In this document: positions 13,001 to 24,156 of the stretch, piece after piece
Numbering within the stretch: the stretch's first letter is position 1
How the letters are laid out: the number at the start of each line of letters is the position of its first letter
NCBI GenBank assembly: GCA_034401135.1
Contig: JAWZSP010000003.1
Span: 62,001-126,000, forward strand
DNA from: Volutella citrinella
Taxonomy: Eukaryota; Ascomycota; Sordariomycetes; Hypocreales; Nectriaceae
Length of the DNA: 64,000 nucleotides
Direction: 5' to 3'
Notes under the pieces: model-generated
Seen by the model: the letters and a program-made list of their open reading frames with translations, nothing else
What the model was told of the DNA's origin: nothing
The model's database searches: none
Translations under genes and position numbers: made by a program

Positions 13001-13618
13001 GACAAGTTTGGCTGGACGCCGCTTCTTTGGACAGCACGGAATGGACATGACAAGATTGTGAAACTTCTTTTGGAAAATGAAGAAACCAATGTCAACATCA
13101 CGGACACATTCAACCAAACACCACTATGGTGGGCCGCTCGCAATGGGCACGATGCAACAGTCAAAGCTCTTCTTGCATCACCTCAACTCAACGTCAACCC
13201 CCGCGTGTCGAGCCCGCTATTCAGTGGCGAGACCCCGCTTGTAGGAGCAATACGCGCCGGACAAGATGGTGTCGCACAGTTGCTGCTCGGACACAAAGGC
13301 GTGGACATCAACGCAAGAGATATGTACAGTCGCACCGCAATTCTCTGGGCTGCACGATCAGGTCATACTGCGATTCTACGACTTATCTTAAAAAGAGACG
13401 ATGTGGAGGTCAATCCCAAAGACAAATACGGCAGGACCCCACTGGCTTGGGCGGCGAGATCAGGCTATGAGAAGGCGGCGAGTATCCTGCTAGCATCTGA
13501 ACGCGTTGATCCGGAGTCGAGGGATGTGTATGATCGTATACCTTTGTCATGGGCAGAGGAGTATGGCCATGAGGGGGTGGCAAGACTGTTGAGGCTCCGG
13601 GGGAGCACATCTGACTGA
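10048..13618 (+). CDS. NLR-like STAND protein: helical N-domain, NACHT-type NTPase, ankyrin repeats
   Basis: Exons 10048-11333 and 11383-13618, with a 49-nt intron, give 1173 aa. The start MDPLSISLSVLTLLHLCAKS is the usual opening of the fungal STAND N-terminal helical domain (~1-180). The NTPase follows: Walker A PGMPGAGKT (G234, K235, T236) and Walker B FIVIDALDEF (D333, D336, E337), with a VTSR sensor-like motif (NILVTSRF). A winged-helix-like region follows to ~650. Residues ~661-1170 are about 13-14 ankyrin units of 34-35 residues with the signature PL.WAAR.GH. One break sits near 12860-12960, where a spacer (NGESTAENLAGATDNGLL) separates two repeat blocks. Fungal NLRs of this design act in nonself recognition and programmed cell death; that role here is inferred. 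The ankyrin units are diverged rather than near-identical, so recent repeat shuffling is not obvious. Confidence 0.93.
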
Positions 13619-14342
13619 TGGGGTACGAGTTGTGAAGACACAGAATGATTCACGGTTTGGTATGTTCGTAATTCCAGACATGGGGCATGGACACATTGCT
13701 AGTATATAAGCCTTATAGACCAAAAGACCCCGGCTCGAGCCAGTTGTTGGATAAGGATATGGAAGAGTCGAGGTCAAAGACGGGCAGGCAAAGTTCTGGA
13801 AACTGATATAACGGCCCGCCCATCTCGTCATGATGCCAAAAAAGCCCATTCGATGACACTGAGGTGCTGTGGAAGGCTGGTGGTATTGAGTCAGCTTGCT
13901 CGTTTCCAGACGCGGGTGTCGGACTTGTTCGTCTCATCACTGCAGTGTGTTTGTCATTGATGATGGCCGTGGATGCTCTGCATTCGTCAGTGTCACCAAT
14001 GGACGAAGACGAAAGGATGAAGCTGTCCCCCTTGTCGGGTAATTCGATCTGTCCCACGAGGCAGATAGGTCAAGTAGCTATCCTGGCAACCTGGGCCTGT
14101 CGCTTCACGGGAGGGCAGGCGAGGCATTGACCATAATATTTAGAGCCTCTATGTGCGATGTCTTTTGTCCCTTTCACCACTCAAAAGCCGCTCCATATAA
14201 CTATTGATTTCTAGAAGGCCCTGGTAGTGACATAGTTTTCCGAGCTTGATAGCGCGCTCAATGATAGATTGAGACGGTCCTACTTGTACTCGTGTGTACA
14301 AGGTTGGATGTCCAGCCTCCCTTGATCTCCTTCTTCCAACCT
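13619..14342. other. Intergenic with an unassigned open frame
   Basis: The minus strand holds an open frame at 13713-14057 (~114 codons: GQIELPDKGDSFILSSSS...). It has coding-like composition but no ATG at its 5' end and no recognised domain. It may be the 3' exon of a decayed gene, since the next stretch also carries gene fragments. Nothing else is visible. Confidence 0.25.
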
Positions 14343-14756
14343 TCACTCCTCCTCTGACTGCATTTCCTGTTGCGCAGTGTGCAGTATGTCCATCATAGAA
14401 TCGTATAATGAATCGTCCTCCACTTTCCAGCCCTTGCCATTAGGAAATACCACTTGCCTCAACTTCGTCATCCAAGGAATTATAGGCTTATAGTATTCAG
14501 TAAAATACTCCATCACAGTAGAGAGGAACATGTCGTCGTCAGCAATCGCCCCAGTCTTACGTTCCGCTAGCTGGTCCATGTCGGGGTAGTTCCATGAGTC
14601 ATAACGTGGGACAACGTATCCTCTGCCTGGACCTTGATAATGGATGCATATCCAGAACAGGACCCAAAAGAACGACTCCAGGTCATGCATGAAGGAATGC
14701 TGCTCTCCCAGAAGCACGCCGATGGCCATAAATGCTCGTGTGCCCGCCTTGCCGTT
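14343..14756 (-). pseudogene. 3' fragment of a FunK1-type fungal protein kinase
   Basis: The minus-strand frame is open from 14756 to the stop at 14343-14345. It encodes the C-terminal end of the fungal-type protein kinase family: AGTRAFMAIGVLLGE, then HSFMHDLESFFWVLFWIC, a conserved late-kinase segment. The ATP-binding and catalytic-loop regions, which should lie upstream at coordinates above 14756, are missing; an in-frame TAG (14757-14759) and transporter sequence replace them. It cannot be an active kinase. The fragment is otherwise undamaged, so the break may be fairly recent. Confidence 0.8.
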
Positions 14757-15335
14757 CTATAGATTCCAACTTCTTCTCGGTGCGTCCATCCAAGTCGCTG
14801 CTCGCCTGACAATGGGTGGCCTTGGAACAACGAAGAACCCATCCGATCAGATCAAGCCTGGTATCGTAGCCATGATGGTTGTGTCCACCTTTGGTTATTC
14901 CCTCGGATGGGCGCCAACAGCCCATATCCTGAGCGCAGAGATTCCAAGCACCTCGACAAGAGACATGACCTACAGAACTGCCTCGGTCCTCAATATTGCG
15001 GTCCAGTAAGTCTACTATTGAGAAGACTGAAGCACTGGGCATGAAATAAAAACTAACACAGTCGTGACAGGTTTGCCGTAGCCTTTTCGCTCCCCTATCT
15101 CCTCAACAAACCATACGCAGCTCTTGGATCCCGAGTGGGTTTCATCTTTGGCTCTATCGCCACAGTATCTATTGTATTCGCTTATTACCTTGTGCCAGAT
15201 GTCTCAGGTCGATCTCTGGAAGACATTAACATACTGTTCGACTCCGGAATTCCTTTGCGCAAGTTCAAGGGCGTCAAATTAGATGAGCTCGCTCCCACTA
15301 TTGAAGAGAAGCTTGCTGAGGAGGCTGTGACATAG
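14755..15335 (+). pseudogene. 3' fragment of an MFS sugar (alpha-glucoside/hexose-type) transporter
   Basis: From about 14755 the plus strand encodes the last third of a sugar porter: LLLGASIQVAARLTMGG, then GYSLGWAPTAHILSAEIPS, then a 65-nt intron (15006-15070, GTAAGT...GACAG), then FAVAFSLPYLLN and the PDVSGRSLEDIN tail ending at TAG 15333-15335. The first ~8 membrane segments are absent: sequence to the left belongs to the opposite-strand kinase fragment. A functional transporter is impossible from this copy. The intact splice sites argue for truncation by rearrangement rather than slow decay. Confidence 0.82.
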
Positions 15336-15461
15336 CATCAAATGTAGCTATCCACCCACTCACTCCCAGGCTCTCATAGAATAGCCGACCTCAGTCTATT
15401 ATCCTCAGTATAATCAAAGCTGCAATTCTATGACGGATCACGTCACACCATCAACCTCTTC

Positions 15462-18400
15462 TCAACTCAGGCACCTCTTGCATACCTTCTGGACCTTATC
15501 ATCCACCCCCTTGTACACTTTTCCCATCTTGGTCAAATCTGTGCCTTTGATGGCCCCCCTCACCTTGGCCGCGTCTTGATACCGCTCTTCGGGCCTCTTC
15601 TTCCTGCCCACCCCGCCCAGAAGCATCTCAGCAATAACCATGGGTGCCGCTCCCGGGTCAGCCGCAATCTCCACGAGGCCCTGCGCCAAGTCTCCAGCCT
15701 CGCCCGCGAACCTCGCGAAGCGGGCGAGACGCGTCAGCCCTGCCAGCGCAGCCCCGAACTCGCCCGCGATGGGCACAACGAGCAGAAGCAGGCTGACGAT
15801 GCTGAGGATCAGGTTCTTCTTGTGCTGCTCCTCGACGTCGGCGCCAATCTCTTTGACGAGGCTCATGCTGTCGACGGCCTGGGCGATTTGCCCGACGAGC
15901 GAACCGAGCGAGATTGCCGGGTCGACGTCGTTGAAGGCGTCGCCGTTGTAGAGCCCCAGCCCAGTCGACATGACTGCGGCGTTGAGTTGCAGTTGAATGT
16001 CTGTCAGGTTTGACTCGGCGGCCACCATGACTGAAAATGTCAGCGGATGTGTTCTGGAAGTTCAAAGTAAAATCCCAGGCACTTACTCTGTTTTGGGTTT
16101 GGCACATCAATCTTGGACTTCTTGATGGGATAGTTGCCCTTGTAAATCTCCGTCGTAGACATCTGGCATTCACTGGGCGGCTTGCCGTCACACTTGTAGC
16201 CGTAGTCCTTGGAACCCCACTGGAGCCATTCCCAGGGGATGCCCAAATCCGTGGCGATGCCCTCCTCAAACTCCTTCTGGTTCTTGACCGTGTACTCGAT
16301 TTCTTGGCTGGACCAGGGACCGCGCTTGTTGTTGGGGATGGGGCAGTCGCCTTCGTAGCGCCAACTGTCCTCGCCGTAGTTTTTGTATTTGCATTTGAAG
16401 TACTTGTTACCCTTTCCAGTTCTTTCGCCGGCATCCTTGGGGTTCTCGCGGTCGTTGAGCCAGTCGCGGATCGCAGGGTCAATCATGCCGTTGATGTAAC
16501 GCGAATACCAGCCGAACTTTCCATCATAGTCGTTTTTGACCTCGTCATACTTTTCCATGGTCTTCGCCAATTCTCCTGCAAGTGCGACCAAGGTGTAATA
16601 GGACCAGCAGTGCGTGGGAATATTGTCCGCGTCGGCCGCTACGGCAGCCAAATCATCATACTCCTTGTCGCATGACTCGACGGGGGTTCCACCATACGGC
16701 TCGTCGTCGCCGCCCTCGTAACCGCCTCCCTCGTCGCCACGAAACTTTTGCAGGTCGACAGCCCAATCAGTGGTGCCTCCGAAATTGTAGTCCTTGTATT
16801 CGTCGGTGCGAATGTTCTTCTCGCCGGGGCTCATATAGGCGACCCAGTTGCCATCCCAGACCATGATATCACTGGCCGATAGGTAGTCGTGCCAGGTCTT
16901 GACGGGGTCGCCGTATATCTTGGAGAGGGAGATGATCTCATTGATCTCTGCATCGCTGATGTAGCCGGCTGTGCCGGTGCATTTGCCCTTTTGAGCCTCA
17001 CTGGTCGTGTTGGTTCCTGTGAATTTGCACATGAAACCGTCACAACTGGGATCAGCCATCTTAAAACTGCGGCCATAACTTGAAACGCCAACCACAACCT
17101 GCGCCGACTGCGCGCCGGCCTTGGTCACCATACTGAAGGCGTCCCAAGTCTCGGTGCGGTTGACGTGGCTACGGAGACAGTTGCCTGACTCGCATCCGGG
17201 GCTCGCCCATTTGGAGCCATGGTCCCACTGCCCGTGCAAGTCGTACGTCATGTATATAAAGTCTAAGGAATAAATTGTCAGCATCTGTCGGGGCGGATAC
17301 TAATTAATTTGACAGAGGCAACTTACAGTCAACCACCTTTGCCATTTTCTCGACAGGAAAGCCGCGAAGATACCAGTACGAGGCTGGCAGGGCGATACTC
17401 AGCGTCATACCGCTGGATAACTCCTTCTTGACCATCTCAAGGAACTTGAGATAGTTTTCGCCGTCATTCTTGTCGCCCGGCTCGGATCCAGGAATGTCGT
17501 AAGCACCGGGATACTCCCAGTCAAAGTCTAGTCCGTCCAGGCCGTTGTCCTTTGCAAATTTGACGACGTTGGTAGCAAAGGCTTGTCGATTCGCATCACT
17601 GACGGTATTCCGGAAGATTGGCGAGGTGGAGTAATCGTTTGAAAAGGACCATCCGCCGAAGCTGAGAATCTTCTTGGTCTTGGTCTTCATCGTGCGCAGC
17701 TTTTCAAACTGCTTGCCGACCACGCCCGAGGTGACATTGACCTTGAAGTCGGACGTGATGGTGGCAAATGCAAAATGCATATGGGTGTAGTAACTGTCGT
17801 CGAATTGCGAGACATCCATATGCAGACAGGGCCGCTGGGCGTTCCAGGCCTCAAAGTACCCAACAGTACGGAACTGCGCCGGCGGCTTGTCATTGTTCTC
17901 GATGCCGGTGCCGCAACTCGATATACACCCATTTTTCCCGGGCTGCGACGTGCCAGGCCCGCCACCCTTGATGGGTGCTGGGATGCAGAAATCCACTGTC
18001 GTGCCACACTGGCCCCAGACGTTGCAGCAAGCTTTGATGGGGCAAGGGTTCATCTCGTGGATCTTGCTCCAGTCAGACGGCCGCTTAGAGCTGGAGCCGA
18101 CGACGGTCGGTCCACACACGGCTGTCTTGTCCTCCTTGGGCATCGGAGGGTTTCCCTTGCTCAGACAGATTGTGGTTTCCTTGTTCAGATTATCACAGGT
18201 CCCCCAGCCCCACGTCTTCTTGTTGTACTCCTCAATCTTGTCCACCGTGATGAGGTGCGCGTCGGCAATGGCCCGGCAACCATCACCGTCCTTGACATCA
18301 TATGTAAAGCATATGCCGTTTGCACCTGGCTGTGGTGTGTGGTCTGGCAGGTCGCCCGTGCTGCAGCAGACGTACTGCTTGTATTGGATGGATGTACACA

Positions 18401-19532
18401 GGTTCTTGATGTTGGAGTTGTATTTCTCAAAGTTGGCCGTCGAGATGCCGCATCTTGTTGCCAGAGAGACGCACCCATCGCCCTTTTCCGCCTGTATCTC
18501 TCGGCAAAGCGCCCGTGCGGACAGGGGGCTGGACCGGATGTGCTGCGCATTGGTTCGCGCCGACAGGGCCGTCGAGTCCGAGGTGGAGTTGGTGGAGTTG
18601 CCGTCAAAAGGCGATGTCAGAACCATCAACTCCACGCTGTTGGTGTTTTGGTTTCCAGACTTCAACTCAGCCAAGTCGAGACACTCGCCCGTGGCCCAGG
18701 TGCCCAGAGCCCTCTGTACGGCCGCAATGTCGCCGTTGATATGGGCAAACATGCCGACCCCCTTGCCACGGGCCATGTCGGCACAGCTCTGATGGACGAA
18801 AGATTCAGCATGTCCCAGATCCGTCTTGGACAATGTGCCCAGCAGTTTACCGGCACTGGGCTTGTCGACGTCGCTGCCCACAACGGTTCCGACAACGGCT
18901 TGCATATGGCCGGCGGCGGAAAACATGACGATGCGGCCGCAGCTGTCGTGTGTCTCAACGTGGCGAGCCAGTTGCGAAATGGCATCACCGGCAGCGGCCG
19001 CATTGTTGGCTGCCGAGTTGCCAGACCAGGCTTCCTCGAATTTAACAGAGGTGGTCTTGGGAACAGCACCACAGGTGCCATTTTGTTCGCTCTGCCGCCG
19101 CATCAACGTTGGAGTTGCATCCTCAACGCTGCGCTCAGCAATGTCAAGACGCGGCGACGCGAGTGGCATGGCCTCGTCGTCTAGATAGACGGCCCGGAAC
19201 TCGCCGCTGGTCATGCCAGCTGACCCGCCGCCGCCCGTCGAACAGGCTTTGACGTGCACATACTTGTTCTCCTCAGACAGGACGTTGAATACGTTGAGGG
19301 TGAAGAGAATAGTCTCGTCGCAGAGTGCCAGCTCAGCCACATCCGAGTAGGTGGTCCAGTTGGACGAGTCAGGGCCCAGGAATGAACATGCTTGCGGGCA
19401 GCGTTGCAGTCGGGCATTGTAGACAAGACCCTGAGAGTCGTCCCGTCTGGCTTTTGCGCCGTGAAGGCTGTGTGCAACAGAAAGAAGAGAGAAGAGAGGG
19501 ATACATGGCCCGAACAGGAGGGTGGGCTTCAT
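15462..19532 (-). CDS. Killer-toxin-like (subgroup C) GH18 chitinase with LysM and CBM18 domains
   Basis: Exons 17327-19532, 16087-17262 and 15462-16030, with introns of 64 and 56 nt, give 1316 aa. ATG 19532 is used because the frame upstream opens only with TTG; it begins a signal peptide (MKPTLLFGPCIPLFSLLS). A ~320-residue N-terminal region with paired cysteines follows, then two LysM-like modules (around GDGCVSLATRCGIS and GDGCRAIADAHLIT), and a CBM18-like chitin-binding cluster (CPIKACCNVWGQCG). The GH18 barrel has DGLDFDWEYPG with catalytic Glu near 672. After the barrel come a ~200-residue charged segment and a C-terminal domain with a long hydrophobic stretch (LILSIVSLLLLVVPIAGEF). 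This architecture resembles the alpha subunit of yeast zymocin-type killer toxins and fungal subgroup C chitinases, thought to let fungi attack other fungal walls or remodel their own. Secretion and chitin cleavage are well supported; an antagonistic role is inferred. It diverges from the gene at 20027. Confidence 0.92.
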
Positions 19533-20026
19533 CGTGTACGCTCTCAATGCTTCTTACGATGTTGGGATATGAGTTGTGCAGGAGAGTTGAGGCTTGGCCT
19601 ACTTTGACATGATATAAGTGATTCGTTGGCTGCTGTAGTGTGTAATGGTACCGGTAATGCCATGAGAACTTACCCTCGCCCACGCTCCGCCTCTTCTGCT
19701 CGGCGATAACCCTGATCCTTGAGCAAGCGAGCGGGTATCATGTGCACTGTGCTCCACACCTACAGTGCGCATCGCTTGCCCGGGCCGCTGGCCGAGGCCT
19801 AACCGACGGTGCATGTAAGTGGCACGTTTAAATTATCCCCACACGACCGCTGCCCATACAAAGTAACCCTGTATCGCTCATCTTAGTCTATATAACGCTC
19901 CATTCTACCTAATTCGGCCATGATGAGGGCAGGGTCTCTGTTCAATCATCTGATTGCTCATTTCTGCCTCTTTGCACATCCTCTAATTCCACGTTCTGCA
20001 TCAACCACGAGCCGAGCCAGCCAGCC
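19533..20026. promoter_or_regulatory. Divergent promoter, chitinase and 20027 gene
   Basis: 494 bp shared 5' region of two divergent genes. A good TATA box (TCTATATAAC, ~19887-19896) lies ~135 bp upstream of ATG 20027. A CT-rich tract follows toward the start. The shared region suggests possible co-expression of the chitinase and its neighbour. Confidence 0.5.
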
Positions 20027-21658
20027 ATGCCCACAGTATCCTTCGACCCGGCCCGCCCATCGCTCACATCATGCCTGAAGCGTGCTTCTTACAGCCGGCC
20101 TGACTGCACCGCGGCTCTGCGTGGTACTTCACTCCCGCAAAACCTCGGCAACGGCGTGGTCCGACTGACCCTTGTCGCGGGCATCCGACGTCACATCAGC
20201 CTTGCGAAGCGTCCCGAGCTCGCAGAGTTGTGTTCCCATGGCACTGATCAAAACGTCTTTGCCCGAGCTCGGAATGCCAGGCTCATTATGAGCGGTGAGA
20301 TCCCTGACGAGGCGAACATGGCCCATGATTGCCAGCCGTACTGTATCTGGTACCCCGATGTGGCTACCGAGGACACGTACAGGGCGCTTGTCTCGCAGTT
20401 CCCCAGCATGAGATATCAGGTTGGACGAGCGTGTGCAGTGGGCGGTTACATTGACCTCTATCGAGAACTGGATCTTCTTCCAGATACATCCATTGCGGAA
20501 GAGGCCCGGGAGAGAGTCGACTTGCAGGGTGCGAAGCAGATATACGACTTGATAATGGCGGCGCCAGTGCGCTACAAGGTCATGGATGACTATACTCGCA
20601 ACATCAACACTTCTCCTCGTGCTGGTGCGCAGCTCAACGCTGACACGGCCGTGGTCGCCAGCCTCAGGGTGACTAGAAAGCACTCGGCCGACTTTCCTGC
20701 TCGCTGGAGACCCTTCAACATCACAGAGGACTGGGGAGTGGCCGAGACCAGCATTTCTCGGGACCCTCCGACACTTGGCCCTGCAGAGATAGACCTGATC
20801 GATGGTCCGCTGCCGGCAGACCTACCCACCATGAACAAGCACCTTTTGATTCTCATGGCCGCATACACAGGCAACGTTGATCGCTATGCTCGCCTGCGTC
20901 GACCCTGGCCCATCAAGGCAGAGCTTCAGTGCCTCCTGCGCGGAATATACCACAGCACGTTCATGGCAACATGGCTAGCCAGAACCGACAGCCTTGTCCA
21001 GGCGGTGGGCCGGCATCCAAGGGATGTCAAGAGACTCAATCGGGCAATACATGCGAGGCGAGTCATGAACAACGACATATGTCACGTTACAGCTCGCAAC
21101 GAGGCAGGAGAATGGACAGTTCCAGATGATGAGCTGCCGTACTGGATCTGGTATCCCACCATGCCCCAGCGGGGTGTCATGCCACGCCTTGCCCGGATCC
21201 GTGCCGCAATGGTGCCTGCGTGCGGGCGGGCGTGCATCGCCGCGAATTATAGTGATGACTACCGAGATATCATGGGCCTACCCGATGTCGTACCAGATAC
21301 GGGCATGCAGTTCGAGGCCGGTCTGCATGGGTGGGGGAGCTACTACGAGGAGGACATCTTGCGGCGACAGCAAGAGTTGGGAATCGAGCACCTGGCTGCC
21401 GATCGGGACTGGGAATGGAAGGAGATGAACCCCTGGCGTGAGGGTAATCCTAGCAGCGTCGAGCTCTTGGGCGAACTGACTGATGGGCACGAGGCCGTGA
21501 CCTCCGGACAGCTCGGAGGCATGTATGAGGGCATGGGGCTGGAGACGGGAAGAGTCGAGCTGTGGATGAGCTGCCCTGCCTGGATCAGGAAGGTGGCTAG
21601 AGACAGCGAGCATGGGTTCCTTGGGGATGTCACCCAGGCCGTTCCCCTCGCGGGGTGA
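20027..21658 (+). CDS. Uncharacterised protein with an internal duplication
   Basis: Single exon, 543 aa, ATG 20027 (CAGCCATGC context). I do not recognise a named domain. Two halves resemble each other: residues ~85-165 and ~330-420 each contain an IWYP motif followed ~30 residues later by GRAC..A..Y.D.YR and then an LPD..(P)DT/S segment (GRACAVGGYIDLYREL; GRACIAANYSDDYRDI). Between them sits MAAYTGNVDRYARLRRP, which I have seen in unnamed fungal proteins. There is no convincing signal peptide (MPTVSFDPARPSL) or membrane segment, so it is probably intracellular. Position between the chitinase and LysM genes suggests a linked function, but no role can be assigned. Confidence 0.75.
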   Translation: MPTVSFDPARPSLTSCLKRASYSRPDCTAALRGTSLPQNLGNGVVRLTLVAGIRRHISLAKRPELAELCSHGTDQNVFARARNARLIMSGEIPDEANMAHDCQPYCIWYPDVATEDTYRALVSQFPSMRYQVGRACAVGGYIDLYRELDLLPDTSIAEEARERVDLQGAKQIYDLIMAAPVRYKVMDDYTRNINTSPRAGAQLNADTAVVASLRVTRKHSADFPARWRPFNITEDWGVAETSISRDPPTLGPAEIDLIDGPLPADLPTMNKHLLILMAAYTGNVDRYARLRRPWPIKAELQCLLRGIYHSTFMATWLARTDSLVQAVGRHPRDVKRLNRAIHARRVMNNDICHVTARNEAGEWTVPDDELPYWIWYPTMPQRGVMPRLARIRAAMVPACGRACIAANYSDDYRDIMGLPDVVPDTGMQFEAGLHGWGSYYEEDILRRQQELGIEHLAADRDWEWKEMNPWREGNPSSVELLGELTDGHEAVTSGQLGGMYEGMGLETGRVELWMSCPAWIRKVARDSEHGFLGDVTQAVPLAG

Positions 21659-21962
21659 GCCAATTCATGTTCCCTTGCCCCTGCATGATGCCCGCGGCTC
21701 CACAGCAGTGGTTCCACCAGTACTGGGGGGGACCCTTGTAAATCAACTGCCATGGGTTTTCCTGACCTCGTTTTCCCAATTCTTATTTCTTATTAGTCTG
21801 GAGTGGCGAATGGGTAGCTTAGGTATCGCTGAGGCCGGCCCGGATATACCGTCCTCGTTCCTTTATCTATCTTGATGCTAAGTATCGTTGCTTGGACAAA
21901 ACCTTTGCCCAGCATCACGACATTCTCGTCTCCCTCCGTCCAGCAGCTGCTATAGTCTTGCA

Positions 21963-23009
21963 ATGCGTCCTTGGGCGTGCCTTCAGGCCCCGTGGGCACT
22001 GCAACCTCTCCTTCTCGTCTTGTTCATCTCCTTCATCAGCGGTGTCATTGCTACGGGCCTCTCAGGTGGCTTTGAGCGAGTGCTCATCTATTACATCTAT
22101 CGAGCTGCTGTCTTGACCTGGGGCAAGGGACAGACGAAGATCATCCCCACGACTGACGCCTTCGACTGCTCCAAGGGTACCCACAAACAAGGCGGTTGCA
22201 ACTTCCCCGAGTTTATTCACAAGTCAGTATTCCGTTCAGAAGGAGACAATATGATGCTCTGGTAGGGTGGATGCATGCTAAATGAGTAACTGGCGACGCC
22301 CAGTCTGAATGGCCAAGAGCTCGACCCGGGTCACATTGCGGAATCCGGAATTAACATCGACAACCCGGATCCTATCAAGGGGGCCAATCTCTTGATAAAG
22401 AATCGGGAGCACACGAGATTCATTAACCTTCGTCGCATCATTCCCGAATGCGGTGCCGACTATGGCAAATGCGTCAGACTCATGAAGACATTATACAAAG
22501 AAAGTGAGTGCCGCAAGTTCCAAGATCATTAGCAATCCACTGACTTGATCACATCAGTTCACACGGAGAAGAAGAAGCAGGGCAACGAAAAGCAACTCAA
22601 AGGCATTGATGACATGGTCAAAAAGTCCATCAAGGAGGTTTCATCGATCCGGTTCTGGGAGCAGATGGATGCTGGACTTGTCGGTGCGAGGAGGAACGGC
22701 AACGGTGCCGAAATGGGGGATTTTCAGAGGAGGTGGGGCATCGAACCAGTGCTCAGCAGAGATGAGTTCTATGAGCACGATGAGGAGCCCAACCCGAACA
22801 GGAGGGTCAAGGTCGTCGAGATCGACGTGGAGAAAACCATGGCAGTCGACCCCAACGCCTTTGGCAGAAACCCCACCGCGCGGTTAAAGAACATTAGAAG
22901 TGCTATAACCAGCTACGGCGCCTCGACTGACCCAGAACCAGCGCAACAGCACCGCGTTGTGTATAGGTCTTGGGACATATTCAGGGCGGACTTGACCAAG
23001 TATTGCTAG
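21963..23009 (+). CDS. Uncharacterised secreted or single-pass membrane protein
   Basis: Exons 21963-22222, 22304-22503 and 22558-23009, with introns of 81 and 54 nt, join in frame to 303 aa. The N-terminus holds a hydrophobic segment (LQPLLLVLFISFISGVIA) that is a signal peptide or anchor, followed by a conserved-looking YYIYRAAVLTWGKGQTKI and a short Cys-containing stretch. The rest is hydrophilic and Lys/Arg/Glu-rich. I recognise the YYWYRAAVLTWGEG-type opening from unnamed fungal proteins but know no function. It lies between the duplicated protein and the LysM gene, all on the same strand. The second and third exons have good splice signals (GTGAGT...ATCAG), so the model is fairly firm. 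Confidence 0.75.
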
Positions 23010-24156
23010 CTAATGAGTCGGTGGTGCACTCGAGTGGACGTGGTATTTTGATTAGCACTAGATGGCGAGTGAGTAATTATAAAGATGATGCATGCATTCA
23101 AACCTGTCTGGCTTACGTTAGAGGGCGTTCCCTGAGAATGAAGCTATTTACATGTCTTGAACTTGTGATAATAGATGGTCCAACTCCAGCCTGATTCCAT
23201 GGCCCCTCACAATGTTTGATTATGCTAGTGTTGGCCATTGTACCTTAGAGATGACAGAACATTCGCCAGTGTGTATCCCGTTTCTCGTGCTAATGAATTG
23301 ACCTGACGATTGAAATTGCAAGTTTCCCAATACAACAATACAATTGATTGCTTCATTTCAAGTTTCTGAATCACATGGGCCAACGTCGACAAGGGTATCG
23401 GAGTAAGGGTTCACCAGTACCAATTTGACGTGTATATAAATGATATGACACCGTAGATAGTTGATATTTTCACAAAAAAAAGGTCCGGTCATGCGTGAAT
23501 CATGGCATGTTGATGAATGTGGTGTTATAGAATGATATGATAGAATACCTGGTGCCGGCAGGTGGACAGGGTTGCACCGGAAGTACGCGTATTTTGTATC
23601 CGGTTTGGACTGTACAAGACATAGCCGATACGGTGATAACTCTACGAAATAGGCTAGGTTCGGACATTTTGGACCGTGTGCTCCATAGCGCCCGCACACT
23701 GTGAATCATGCATATTGGAGCCTCCTACAACTAGCTGAAAAGGGCAACTGACAGGGCTACTCATCTGCATTCATCAAGGAACTTTCGAGAGTCAAGGGTA
23801 GTTGCGGTAAGTATCGTCGCATGCTCGCTACAGCGGTGCGGCTGAACAGGCACCTTGCTGGCGGATCGGTGATACTGCAAGACTGGCATCGAGACTCTGT
23901 TTAACGCCGGTTCGGCCTATGGAAAGAAAATCCCTCGTCTGGATGACGGAAACCCCACCCAGACCGTAATTGGCGAGACGGGCCGGACTGTCTGTAGCCC
24001 GCAGAAGTTCCGCCGTGAATGAGAAAAACAGTCTACTCTGTGTAATACGCCAACATCAGAATCCGGATATAAGTGCATGTCCGCCCAAGGTGTTGGCCCG
24101 ACTGTAACATTTGACTACACGCAACTCAACCTAGTGTGGTACTTGTCATTCCAGCC
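23010..24156. other. Intergenic region, LysM promoter and a possible exon relic
   Basis: 1.1 kb without an intact gene. At 23876-24022 (+) a 48-codon frame reads as coding (CKTGIETLFNAGSAYGKKIP ... CSPQKFRRE, stop TGA 24020-24022), with a TGA just before it. This looks like the last exon of a lost secreted-protein gene. Downstream, GGATATAAGTG near 24065 is a TATA candidate for the LysM gene. 23260-23700 is AT-rich with nothing recognisable. Confidence 0.35.

Noticed and set aside
17775..19184. Long plus-strand open frame (469 codons) opposite the chitinase
   Set aside because: It is a shadow of the GC-rich chitinase exon; its composition (Arg/Ala/Val-rich) has no domain, and the chitinase frame has clear motifs.
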